A stretch of DNA of 64,000 nucleotides from Scleromitrula shiraiana (Eukaryota; Ascomycota; Leotiomycetes; Helotiales; Sclerotiniaceae), in contig JABELC010000010.1 of the NCBI GenBank assembly GCA_028455995.1, forward strand, positions 744,001 through 808,000, given 5' to 3'. The translations under genes were made by a program, and so were the position numbers. A model generated the notes under the pieces. That model was given only the letters and a program-made list of their open reading frames with translations. It had not been told where the DNA came from and did not search any database. Position 1 is the first letter of the stretch. Each line of letters opens with the position of its first letter. This document shows positions 1 to 10,349 of this stretch, piece by piece.

Positions 1-2
1 TG

Positions 3-164
3 GTACCTTGGAGGGCCATGGTGGAAGATTGTGGTTTGGGATATTCACTATTTATGCCCGGGGAAGAGCATCCAAAACTTGATGGGGCATTTGATTGGAC
101 TAGGGAATTTCTTAAGCACGTTGTTGCTAGTGAATGGATATATGTATTGTATTCCGAGTCATGA
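3..164 (+). CDS. 3' end of an unidentified protein-coding gene (partial)
   Basis: An open frame enters from the left edge and runs 53 codons to a TGA at 162-164. Its composition is protein-like: it is rich in Trp, Glu, Asp and Gly and includes the run MPGEEHPKLDGAFDWTREF. It ends in ...WIYVLYSES. The other two forward frames are poorer (one stops early, the other is a Leu/Val-rich chance translation). I do not recognise the family, and no domain can be named from the tail alone. It could be the last exon of a gene lying mostly outside the window; chance is the alternative. Confidence 0.4.
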   Translation, partial: VPWRAMVEDCGLGYSLFMPGEEHPKLDGAFDWTREFLKHVVASEWIYVLYSES

Positions 165-1109
165 TTTCCAAGGTGCAGGTAATAATTACTCTGGGCTTTG
201 AACGGTAGACCAAAAGACCAAAAGACCAAAAGACCGAATCGTGTTTACATAATCAAGCTCCTCAACCCCATTATGACCAGCAGTTACTAATACTCCGATT
301 TCCAAACAGCGCGCAGATTATTGTGATGGCGGAACCTGTCTTCTTCACACATGCAATGCAGAGACCGTTTCAATGTCCCTCGATTTTCGTTCGGACGTAT
401 TATCCAGCAACTCAGAAGACTGGCTACACCAGCGAATTGCAGTCGGGGGGTTAGCATGATAAGTATAAACGACAACGATATGAAATATCAACGACACTAA
501 TAAGTAAAAATCGGCGCATGACAACCGTGGGGTTGTGATCATCATTACGACAATGAATTTGTAGCTGTGAATGAATGACTGACTGATTGACTGACTGGTT
601 GTAGCGGATATCTCAGAATTCACATATAGAGCCTAGCTCCAACTCTAGTACGGAGTATCGTATCTGACAATAGATTAATCGGAGCGGGTGAAGTTATATT
701 TATTATCAGGTGGAGGAAATCCCTACGGAATCCATGGCTATTTATTCCTCGGTATATGAGTATGTATCCGATAGCTTTGCAGATGAGAGTGCATTGTTGT
801 TGCATTATTGTTGCAGGAGCCCACGCATTAGATCTGATCTATTTGAAAAATGTTTGTTCACCTCATGAGGAAGTTATATATATAGTGAATAAGACGATTA
901 ATACCCTACAGAATAACGACGGAAGAGTTACATCATAGATTGAAATAGTGGAGCCGGGAATTTTTCGCCTAGGAAAGAAACCCCGAAAATTACCCCACAC
1001 CACTCCACATAACACACAAAAATTTTAACAAATTTCCATCAAATCTTTCATATACCAAAAACGGACCACACAGCACCATCAAATCAGCTTTCTAAGCTGT
1101 TCTATTGAA
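165..1109. other. Intergenic spacer, no gene seen
   Basis: The 945 bp between the left-edge partial gene and the tRNA hold only the 8-bp repeat and short random open frames of about 60-90 codons on both strands. These lack protein-like composition. AT content rises towards the tRNA, where runs of A and T lie between about 1010 and 1070. Confidence 0.6.
208..235. repeat. Short tandem repeat, 8-bp unit GACCAAAA
   Basis: Three copies of GACCAAAA followed by GACC sit just after the partial gene at the left edge. This is a simple microsatellite-like repeat with no evident function. Confidence 0.8.
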
Positions 1110-1182
1110 GCCTCGTTAGCTCAGTTGGTAGAGCGCGTCACTAGTAATGACGAGGTCGCCGGTTCGACTCCGTCACGAGGCA
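1110..1182 (+). tRNA. tRNA-Thr (anticodon AGT)
   Basis: The 73 nt fold as a complete tRNA without an intron. The acceptor arm GCCTCGT (1110-1116) pairs with ACGAGGC (1175-1181), and the discriminator is A1182. The D arm is GCTC-AGTTGGTA-GAGC. The anticodon stem CGTCA/TGACG encloses loop CTAGTAA, giving anticodon AGT at 1143-1145 (read as IGU, Thr ACN). The T arm carries the canonical GGTTCGACTCC box, and the internal A and B box promoters for RNA polymerase III are intact. No CCA is encoded, as expected in eukaryotes. A T-rich terminator follows 18 bp downstream. Confidence 0.96.
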
Positions 1183-1200
1183 ATCATCCTATACACCATG

Positions 1201-1210
1201 TTTTCTTTTT
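1201..1210 (+). terminator. RNA polymerase III terminator of the tRNA-Thr gene
   Basis: TTTT (1201-1204) and TTTTT (1206-1210) are the first T runs of four or more downstream of the tRNA. They lie at a usual distance for Pol III termination. Confidence 0.7.
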
Positions 1211-4200
1211 GGAAAATTTTGATATTTTGGCTGTCAATTTTGACAAGGATATAGGTTCCATAGGGGAGGAACAGATGAGACTTTCCTTAGCAACTCCAGC
1301 ATCTGATCTTTTGCAGAAGAAAGCTGATGGTCCATTTGCGCCCAGAAGTACCACATCGCCAACTTACATATAGCCTAAAAGCAAGAAGATAAACCGGAAG
1401 TTTTAGAGGCAGATATCCATGAGGAACTTGAGAATCTATCATCAACTAGTAATAAGAACAATAACAAAGAGTGTTGCGACAATGATTATATGGAACAGGA
1501 TGATAGCAGATAGAGGTGAATGGTGGCTGTAAAGCATGGCAGAAACTTCCGGCCAAGATACATTGGATGAGAACGATGGATCTAATCTTGGCAAGGCTCT
1601 ATGATTCAAACTATGCTAGCTCGTATGAAAAAGACATGCAATGAAGGAAGGATTTCGAGGAACTGTAATAAAATCATGAGACAACTTATAGATGTGGTGA
1701 CAACATAGCTTGACAATCTGAACGTCAGGAAGTATCTAAAGTTCCACAGGCGGCTAATCATAGTGATGGAATTGAGGACCGCCGGTGCCGTCTTTTGGGA
1801 AAATTGAATATGAGGATCCATGTGTCCTTCTTGTACATGGAAGGAGGAATGGTAAGGTATTGTGGGATTGTATACAGATCGAAGTTGAGCCAACTCTATG
1901 AAAAGAAATTGCGCTTCGACGCGAAGAATCACCCAGGAAATTAATGGCGAATAGAAGATCAAAGGGTTGAGGCGGAATGATCTGAACATGCTGTTGTGTG
2001 ACGTGACATCGGCATATGTATGTATGCTCCTTTGATTCCTCAAACGTAGCATTATCCATCAAATGGAAATTGATGGACTGTTTAGGTAGGCACTGAACAC
2101 TTGGCAAGAAACTTTGACGATTTCCTATACGAGATATAATATATACGAATTGCCCCAATGATGACGGGTCGAAAGCCATAATCAAAGTCGCCAAATTGGT
2201 GATGGCTGTAGAGCGCCAGTACCGCTAGATTTCTAGATTGGACGGCTGGGTAAATTATAGCAATCCAATGTATCGTAACATGGTCCTCAATTCTGAGGGA
2301 GCGGTTGCCATTCTGTAAATATTAATTCAATAGTACGAAGTGATACAAACAGGAGCCGATTTCTCGTGTATTACATTCATATGGATGCCACGCAGGTTAG
2401 AGGAGCGTATCAAAAATAACTCTATCATATATCGTGTCGCTCAAGTTTTATCTCTCACGGATTCTAATCAGGCCAATTGAATTCATATTTCAGCAATCCA
2501 AAAAACTCTTAAGGCTTGTAGCTAAGACAACTGCTGTACTGTAAATGGTGAAGACATTTGTATTTGTCAAGATGTTGTCGGTCGGATGCCGCCATAAACA
2601 GATTGATCCACTTGGAGTCCTCCAGTTGTATTCCAAGGTTTATTTTCCTAGAAACATGGGACGGTTTGATGATTTCCACTGTGCCAACGGCTCAAGATCT
2701 AGGACGTACGTACTAGACTTTACGTTCCATGCCTAGATATGGTCGTATACACTTGGAGTTATATACCAGTTCGGGTCATCAAGTGGTGAGAATCCAAGAT
2801 TAAGGAGGACTTGGAAAGGAGAAAGATCAACAAATAAAATACCAAGATGAGAAATCATGAAACTCATCCAGGTGAGCATCGGAAATTCTTAACCTCTTAC
2901 AGAAATAGTTTATGCACTACATATACATATCAACACGTGCGGGCGCTGGTGTACAACTCCCATCTATCTTGGTAGAATAAATTAAATGAAAGCCTTGGTA
3001 CAAAATTACGACATACGTGATGCTCGATGGCTCTAGGATGGCTCGGATGGATACATCCGCATCATTCGAAGATCGAAATTCTTTTTAATGAATTCCTCGT
3101 GACCTCATGAATAACTATCAATACAGTCAGTACAGTACTGTATATCAGGGTCGAAGGTGGCGACCATTTAAATCTAACAGGTCAAAATGCCTGCATTAAT
3201 TACCGGGCTGTACTACTGCGCGAACAGTTGGTATGTAAAGTCTAATTCCTTCTTCCCCTTCCAAAAGACACAAACCGATGTAACGCTATCGATATAAATA
3301 ATCCTTTGTTTCAAACAATTCACGACTCAATACCAATCAACTACTCACGACTAACGACTTGAGTTAATTTAGGAAACGAGTGCGGAAACCTTCTAACCCT
3401 TGAATTTGAACCCTGAGCTCGACCTTTTTTTATGCCATAGTGAAACGAAGATCATAGGTCAAAGAAACTTGCTTTGGTAATACTTATATATTAGCGCCGT
3501 GGCAATCTTTTCCTAGACCTAGTGAAAATCATGGAGGATCACACTACATCAAAGAAATCACAAAAAATCATCACCAAAAAGAAAGCAGAAAACTATTTCA
3601 TTTTCAAGGATAATTGCATTATTGACTCCACACAACATTTGGGACTCCATTATTGAGTTCTTTGAGTTCGGAAAATGTTATCCTTTGAACAATGGGATTC
3701 GTGGAACAGGTTTGCTTCGCCATCTGAGACCCACCAATATAGAGGTACGTATGATCGTGGTATTATGTATTATCGTATACCTCAATCTAATAGATCTGGA
3801 GGATATCATGGAATATTCTCCCCGGGGGTGGGTTAATTCAACTTAATTGGCATTTAGTGAATGCGATGTTGTATCGCTTCTGGGATTCTTTTCTTCACAT
3901 TCTCTCTGAGATCCTTCTTATCGTACACACCTCCTCACTTGTCATTCATCATTCATCATTCATTCAGTTGCTCTAATAGTACTTTACTTATTCACTCGTT
4001 TTTTTTTCATATACATCAAATTTTATGTTTCTTCAGTCTATGTTGGTTGGGTGGCTGAATATTGAAAAATCCATCATCAACCTCAATCGTGGCCTCAAGT
4101 AGTGGCTTGCAAATAAGGTAAACAAGGCCGGAAGAAGATATTGTCGGTTGTATGTTGGTCACCGGAGTGTCCGTTTGATTGAGTTGGAGAGAATTGATGA

Positions 4201-4637
4201 CGACGACAACAATTTTCTCACCGATCTCAGTAATCTGAGATTCACCACGCTCAATACTTCAGTCTTCACATTAGAATATCCACTTTTGAAAATCTGGAGC
4301 TCATATTTACCCCATCAAACCACACCTTTGATTCGAAACACCGGACTCCAAACCTTGGCAACGGTCTGTGCATCATTTTGATCCTCCATATTGTTCCCAA
4401 GGGCCCATCAAAAAATTTCTGTATTATTGACAGACCTCTCATCGAACCTACCTTTTGTTGGCTCATATCGATTATACCAACACTCACATTCATTTTTTCC
4501 TAGTCGCCTTGTCACTCATTTTATACTTATACACATTCATTGAAAATCACAGCGGGGTCCTCAAAGTATCTGGAAATTTTTGAGCTTTGTATAACCTCAA
4601 CTATAATAATCATTCAACAACATAATATACCTTCATA
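1211..4637. other. 3.4-kb gene-poor region with coding-like fragments
   Basis: No gene with a recognisable domain is seen. Stretches around 1230-1520 and 1790-1930 (+) read as short acidic or hydrophilic peptides broken by stops and frame changes. They could be decayed exons or chance. Two overlapping minus-strand frames (1606-2052 and 1754-2194) have no protein-like pattern. From about 3860 to 4620 the plus strand becomes T/C-rich, which fits a promoter or 5'-UTR of the membrane-protein gene starting at 4638. A small intact ORF lies at 3675-3836 and is listed separately. Confidence 0.5.
3675..3836 (+). CDS. Possible small protein, 53 aa (speculative)
   Basis: An ATG opens 53 sense codons ending at TAA 3834-3836. 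The composition is unusually protein-like for a spacer: Trp, Tyr, Arg, Gly and Ser are frequent, it begins MLSFEQWDSWNRF and it has a Tyr/Gly/Arg-rich centre. There is no signal peptide, membrane segment or known motif. It lies about 0.8 kb upstream of the membrane-protein gene on the same strand, so it may instead be a fragment of a decayed gene or part of a long leader. Confidence 0.2.
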   Translation: MLSFEQWDSWNRFASPSETHQYRGTYDRGIMYYRIPQSNRSGGYHGIFSPGVG

Positions 4638-6176
4638 ATGAGTGCGTTTGGGAGCCAATCACTGTCCGTAAAGTTCTGGTGAGTTTCTTCGCAAAATCCT
4701 GCCGAAATCCTACCAAAATTCTGCTAAGTGATGCCTATTAACAACATACAGTATTGTGTTGGGTGGTTTGATCGTTATTACATTTATACTCGCCTTGTTC
4801 AAGCTTTTCATCATTAAGAGAAGGTGTGTTTAGATCTCCAAAAATTTATAACTTTGCTAACAAGCTCCAACAGACTAAAGAAGAACAGAAAGCTTGAAGA
4901 GGAAGCATTGGCAAACAAGGAGCAGGAGAAGTTGAATGAAAGGGAACTTGATGAAGGTGATCTCTTTGGTGTTCGAGCAATCGAGAATGGATTCTTTGGA
5001 GGAGTTGCACAATCAAGATCGAACTCGCCAGCCCGATCCACATTTGAACGATCAACTCCTGGCCTACTCAATGCTAGCTCTCCGGATCTTTTAAATAACA
5101 ATGTTATCTCCAACCGAACATCGTTAGAAAGTGACCCTTCTGCCCCAAACTCGAATCGATCTTCTACTGCGAGTGATATCGCGGCACCAAAACCTACCAA
5201 GCACAAGCCTTCGCCTCTACGTCTCGAACCTTCTGAAAGAGAAATCAAGAAAACAGCTACTTACATACCATCTCAACGAAGCCCACCCAAAGATCAAAAA
5301 TCGCAAACCACCTATAGACCCACCCATGGACGAGTATCACCACCCCAAGACGGTCCTTTTGACCGATCCTCACTTTCCGAATCCCCATCCCCACCACCCA
5401 TGTCCAACTCCGATGCATCACAAGTCTCCGTCCAAGGCGACCTATTCCAAAATTACCTGTACGTACCCGCCGGCCAAAACGCCAACGTCCAATCCGAAGC
5501 TGGCTCCATAATCGGAAGTGCCGAAGCCTCACCCAACGCGCCCACTTCCCCCGTCGCAGCGCATCTCCCCGCCTTCCCAACCACAGTTGAAGAACATAAT
5601 TATCCAGCCTACCCCCCACCAATCGATACTTCAATGAGTCCTCGAATCCCCGTCCCGCCTATTCCATCGCCCTACCAAGATGACTCCCGTATTACTATCC
5701 AGGGCTACGAACAACGCGTTCAAACATATCAATCTCAACCAAAACGTCACTCCCAACAACACACCCGCAACACATCCCATACCAGCACCCGCACCGTCTC
5801 CTCCGGAAGCTTCGATCAACCCCCGCAATCCCAAACCCATTCTCGCGGCCGCACCACCCACCGAAAAACCCACACCGGCGCCACCATAGCCCAAGCGCAC
5901 GATTCTATACGTCATAAGAAAACATCCTCGGGCTCTTCTTCCTCTTCGGCATCGTCGAGTTTGAAGGAGGACGAGAGGGAAAGGGAGAGGGATAGGAATA
6001 GGGATCAGATGCATTATGATCCTACGCCTGCGGCGAGGGGGAGGGGCATCATTGTTAAGGGGCGGGCGGTGGATTTTGATGTGAGGAGGGAGAGCCCTTT
6101 CGGAGGGGAGATTAGGAATGGGAAGGGGAAGGTGAAGGGGAGAGCGAATGGGTGGGAGGGGGGTGAGATGGTTTAG
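4638..6176 (+). CDS. Single-pass membrane protein with long low-complexity tail, 471 aa
   Basis: Exons are 4638-4678, 4752-4823 and 4874-6176. Introns of 73 and 50 bp with GT-AG ends keep the frame. The N-terminus is short and hydrophilic. Residues 14-35 form one strongly hydrophobic helix encoded almost wholly by exon 2, followed by a basic stop-transfer KRR. After it come a charged, probably coiled segment (about 38-65, rich in Glu/Lys) and then some 380 residues rich in Ser, Pro, Thr and Gln with likely disordered character. The C-terminal third has Ser runs and an Arg/Glu/Asp block. The layout suggests a type I/III membrane protein with a large cytosolic tail. I do not recognise the family and assign no function. 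It converges on cullin-4. The last 240 nt are markedly G-rich, unlike the C-rich middle. Confidence 0.8.
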
Positions 6177-6861
6177 GGGGTGGGGAGATGGGAAAGAAAA
6201 GAAAAAAAAAGGCATGGAAGGAAGGAAAATAATACATAAATAATATTTGCATAGGATTTGGCGTTTCATTTTAGGGGAAAAAAAATTCAGCAGAGGGGAT
6301 TGGAGGGATTGGGGATTTGTGAAGACGAAAATGAGAATGAGAATAAACTGGTTATGATATCGACAAGCTTCGCTCATATTTAGTATACATATATTTTGTA
6401 ATTATTCAAGTTGGAGAGGAAAAATAAGATGAAGATGGGAAAAGAAAAAGAGAGGGGAGAAGGAGTAAATGTACATCAGAACAGATAGATCAAGACGGAA
6501 GAAATCGAAGCAGATTATGAAGAAGAGATACGGTGTATTAAGGGCTCAAGTAGATTTGGATGTACGTTCAGGTTTAGATAATTTTCTATTCTCGGGCTAC
6601 GGAAAGACAGGTGAATTCCATCTACAGCATTCTATCCGATAGCTATCTCATCCGTTAAATCATCCATGCATCCATATGATCCATAACCTCCCGAACGACC
6701 TCACCCACTCGGACCAAGCAAGCAAGCAAGCAGCCGTAGAACAAATGACCAAACAATATTAATATTAATATTCATAATTCATACCCTTCCTCTTCGAATC
6801 CCCAGCTTACAGTAAACATATAAACCCCTCGCTCTCACCATGCACGCACGCTATGAACCGC
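6177..6861. other. Convergent 3' spacer between membrane-protein gene and CUL4
   Basis: These 685 bp should hold the 3'-UTRs of two convergent genes. There are A-rich and ATTAAT-rich stretches, e.g. TATTAATATTAATATT near 6756-6772, and no further coding sequence. Confidence 0.6.
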
Positions 6862-9553
6862 TCAAGCCAAATAGGTATAAAACTCATCCTCTCTCTCCAA
6901 ATAGTCCTTCTCGATTAATTCTAAAAAGAAGAAAGAAAAAGAAAGAAGTTAGCCAATCCGAACTCCAAACGATACTCAAACAAAAAAGAAAAATACTCAC
7001 TCCCAATACACTTCTTAATCTCCACGGGTTCCACCGCCCCTCTCCCCTTCGTCTGATTAATAACCTCAGCCACTAATCCCTGATGCGTCATCTTCTTCCT
7101 CGACTTCATGATCCTCACAATCGCCGCCTGCGTTTCGTACTGTCGATCCTGCGATACCCTATCATGCGTTTCCTTATTTTCCTCTTTCGTCTCCTTAAGT
7201 TGAATCTGATTAATCTTGATCCTATATCTGGAATCAGTGAAACCAAGGTTAACAGTAAAAGTATCCGTGTGGTTGATTTCTCGACCTCTGGGATGTTTGG
7301 TTAAGACGCGTGTTTTGGCGCAGGCGAGAGATTGGAGCGTTCGTTCTAGTTCTGCGTCGGGGAGCCCGGTCGCGGTCGATATATCGGTGTAGGTGAGGTG
7401 GCCGGTTGGCTCGAGTTCGTTGAAGAGGACGAGGACGATGGCTTGGAAGGCACTGACTAAGAGTTCCTTGGGGCCTTTGTTGAAGGTTGCCCTTACGATA
7501 CTATGGGCGAGAGAATGTTTCCAGGTTAATCTTCGACCAGTGTGCTTGTGCTTATAATGCCGATCGTATTTCTCAATATGTCTTGCTACCTCTGCAGGTA
7601 GGTTGACAGTGATATCAGGGTATGTTGGCCAAGCAGCAGCCGAGAGGACCATGACTTGAAGATCCATAGTCGTTTTACTTGTATTGCTCAGAGATTGCTT
7701 GTAAGAAATCATTTCATCTCGGGCAAGATCTTGATCTTTAAACATTTGCTCAAGATTATGAGTAAAGGTATTGCCACATTCGGACCTCATCTTAGCAAGC
7801 ATATTCCTCTCGGCATCTTGACTTGCACTGCGTCCCATCAATATACGTCTTGCTAGATCCTTCTTGTAGAAGGCCTCAAACACATCCTTTCCTTGTATGA
7901 ACCGGAAGAGTTCGAGACCTTGATCTAATTGACGATCCAATTCTGCATCTGGGTCACCTGTGCTTGCTTGTCCAAGCTTCTCAGCTTCTTTTCGATCAAT
8001 GGCATCAGAAGCTAATGAAGCGGGTACGGCTTTGACACCACCTCGGAGTAATAAATCAATATATTTCGCAATCATCTCTCCAACCTTAGAAGTAGATGAA
8101 CCCCATGCTTGGGCAATTTGAGGATCATTAATAAATTTAGCAAACGTGTCACGGAGACAGTTTTTGAACTTTTGATCTTTGTGAAAGGCGTCACGAATGA
8201 CTATATCTAGTGATCGCTTCAGCTCGAGTAACCGCAAAACCATTTCATCCCCCTTCTCCTTATCTATAGCAATATCAGTTCCGACAGTCTTGATATAGGC
8301 TGCGAACGGCTCCAAGAGCTTTTCTTGTATATTTGCAAGACACAAAAGCTCGTATAATGACTTTAATGATACCATATCATTTGCACCTAGGAGTTTAGAA
8401 ACTTCAGTCTCTTCAAGAAGTTTACTCAAACGTTTGCTGATTAGAGCCTTGTGAGCCTTTTCATTTAATGCCTTCCTGGTGACACTATCGAAACCATATG
8501 TATCGCATCGAAGATTTTCTCGTTGTAACAAGGTATCACAGGATGAAATGTAATGGCTCAATGAAGAAGAGCTTCTTTCCAACGCAAATTGCTCGAAATA
8601 GAGTTTCGAACTGTTCTGGAAAGGTTTCTCGAACAGAGTTGTATAGATTCCGAGGACACGCAGCGTGGTGATGGCAATTCGTAGAAGCTGGGGTTCAACA
8701 GTGGACAAGGATTCTCTATCGAATCTAACAAGTTCGTTAATCCCCTCGATTGACTGTTTACCCAGATGGCTGGCCTCTCCTCCTTTCATGAATATAATGT
8801 TGCGAAACGTATTGATCCCTAGCTCTTCTATCCGTGGAAGATTCTTAGAGTTTAGTAAATACGATCTGTCGAGATAGCTGAAAATGGATCTTATGAGTTT
8901 CTAAGCCCAAAGTCAGTAACGTTCTTAACACAATGAAGCTTATTCTAACATACCAGCTGTGCCTGCCACTTCTCCCAGACCTTTTCCATTGTCCGCAGAA
9001 TATCTACCAGACTCGAGTTTGGCTCTGCAGAATGTGTAATTTGTAACAGCAGGTCATATTTAATATGTGCCTGGCATCGTTTTTCAAGGTGCTCATATAG
9101 CTTATGGGCCCTTCCATGGCGACATGTTGCTTCAACCCCACGGCACAGAACCTCCAGTGGCGCCATTGGAGACATGTCGTGAAAAACACATGTCAAAGCA
9201 TCATCCAATTCCTTCCATGTCTTCTCATAATATTGTTCTGCATCATTGCGAGGAGTTACTCTCAGGTTCTTGACCACTAATCTCTTTGCTCCGGTATGTG
9301 GTTGAAAATTGGACGGTCTTAAATCTATGGCTTGTGTACGAGATGCCCCCATTGCTTTACTCATATTGGATAGAGAGCCAAAGTTCTCAGATGGCGATGA
9401 TATCGTTTTCAACTTCTTGTGATTATCAGTCCTCGATGAGCTTGATGTAGAGCTATTTGAAGAGTTATATTCCGCGTCTCGAATGTCGTGAGCTTTTCTT
9501 TTGGATGGAAATTTGGAGGAACTAGGAGAGCTATCAACTTCTTGAGGACGCAT
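6862..9553 (-). CDS. cul4: Cullin-4, scaffold of a CRL4 ubiquitin ligase, 852 aa
   Basis: Exons on the minus strand are 9553-8954, 8900-7001 and 6920-6862 (introns 53 and 80 bp). Residues 1-80 are Ser/Lys-rich and probably disordered. From about residue 90 the sequence (KRLVVKNLRVTPRN) matches the start of the CUL4 cullin repeats, followed by KLIRSIFSYLDRSYLL. The cullin-homology domain contains KDVFEAFYKKDLARR and WPTYPDITVNLP. The neddylation site is the Lys at about residue 799 in IVRIMKSRKKM, and the short last exon restores the conserved end LIEKDYLERED...TYLA. By family knowledge CUL4 binds DDB1 through its N-terminal repeats and RBX1 and NEDD8 near the C-terminus. It acts in DNA repair, replication control and, in fungi, heterochromatin. 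CUL4 rather than CUL3 is chosen from the N-terminal KNLR and KLIRSIF motifs. Confidence 0.95.
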
Positions 9554-10349
9554 CGAACTCTATATAAATTCCGATATAAGTATTAGCATGAACACAGATG
9601 ATGCGTAGTGGTTTAGTCTTCAGAGCTTGTGATTGAGGGGACGGACAATTTTAGTGGCCGAGGAGCCGGGGACCTGGTAATTCGATGTAATTATTGATAC
9701 TATTGAATATGTTGTGACATTTATATTGGAATGCTCTTCATTGATATGTGTCGATGTTCAGATTATAATATTGAAATGTTGAAATACCAAACTTTCAAAT
9801 ATAACGAAATCGATAATGTTGTATAAAACTTCTAGGTACTTTAACAGAAAAATAATAAGACCTTTTAAAGTCGTTTGGGGTTCTCCAGAATTTGATCAGA
9901 ATAATAAGAGAACGAATTCGCGATAAGGTGATAAGGTGATAGATCAGTTTTCTGCACTCCCATGCCGCCTTCAATCCTGTGTGGTAATACAAATAGATAC
10001 CCCTAATTATCTTCATAGACATAATAACATGATAATGATAATGATAATGATAATGTACGAACTGCTTAGTATGAATAGCCTTAAATTAATGCAGGATTTG
10101 TATGGGTAGGTATCTACTGTGTAGGTAGATATAGTGAGTAAATTGAATCTTTCTACGTATCTCAAATGTCTCAACCAAGTCAGATTATACATGATAGTGC
10201 ATTGGTTTATTTTGTTATGTTATGTTATGTTATATATATGATCTCTATACGCGGAACCCTTTCCCCTTCTCTCTTATTCTCAATCTCCCTTTTCTCCCAC
10301 CGCATGAAAATCAATATACAATATATCCAGTTAATAATCACTTTCTAAT
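9554..10349. other. Spacer between CUL4 promoter side and NUP192 3' end
   Basis: The 796 bp carry the CUL4 upstream region and the NUP192 3'-flank. They are AT-rich with two small microsatellites: GATAAT x4 at 10031-10055 and TTATG repeats near 10214-10232. No coding sequence was recognised. Confidence 0.6.

Noticed and set aside
1606..2194. Two overlapping minus-strand open frames of about 146-148 codons
   Set aside because: Different frames overlap each other, composition is not protein-like, there is no motif, and no splice continuation was found.
5257..6377. Long minus-strand frames (125 and 248 codons) opposite the membrane-protein gene
   Set aside because: Antisense shadows of a C-rich/G-rich coding exon; Pro/Leu- and Gly/Arg-rich chance translations.
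6740..6790. TATTAATATTAATATT-like element considered as a transposon inverted repeat
   Set aside because: No partner copy, target duplication or transposase nearby; fits AT-rich 3'-flanking DNA.
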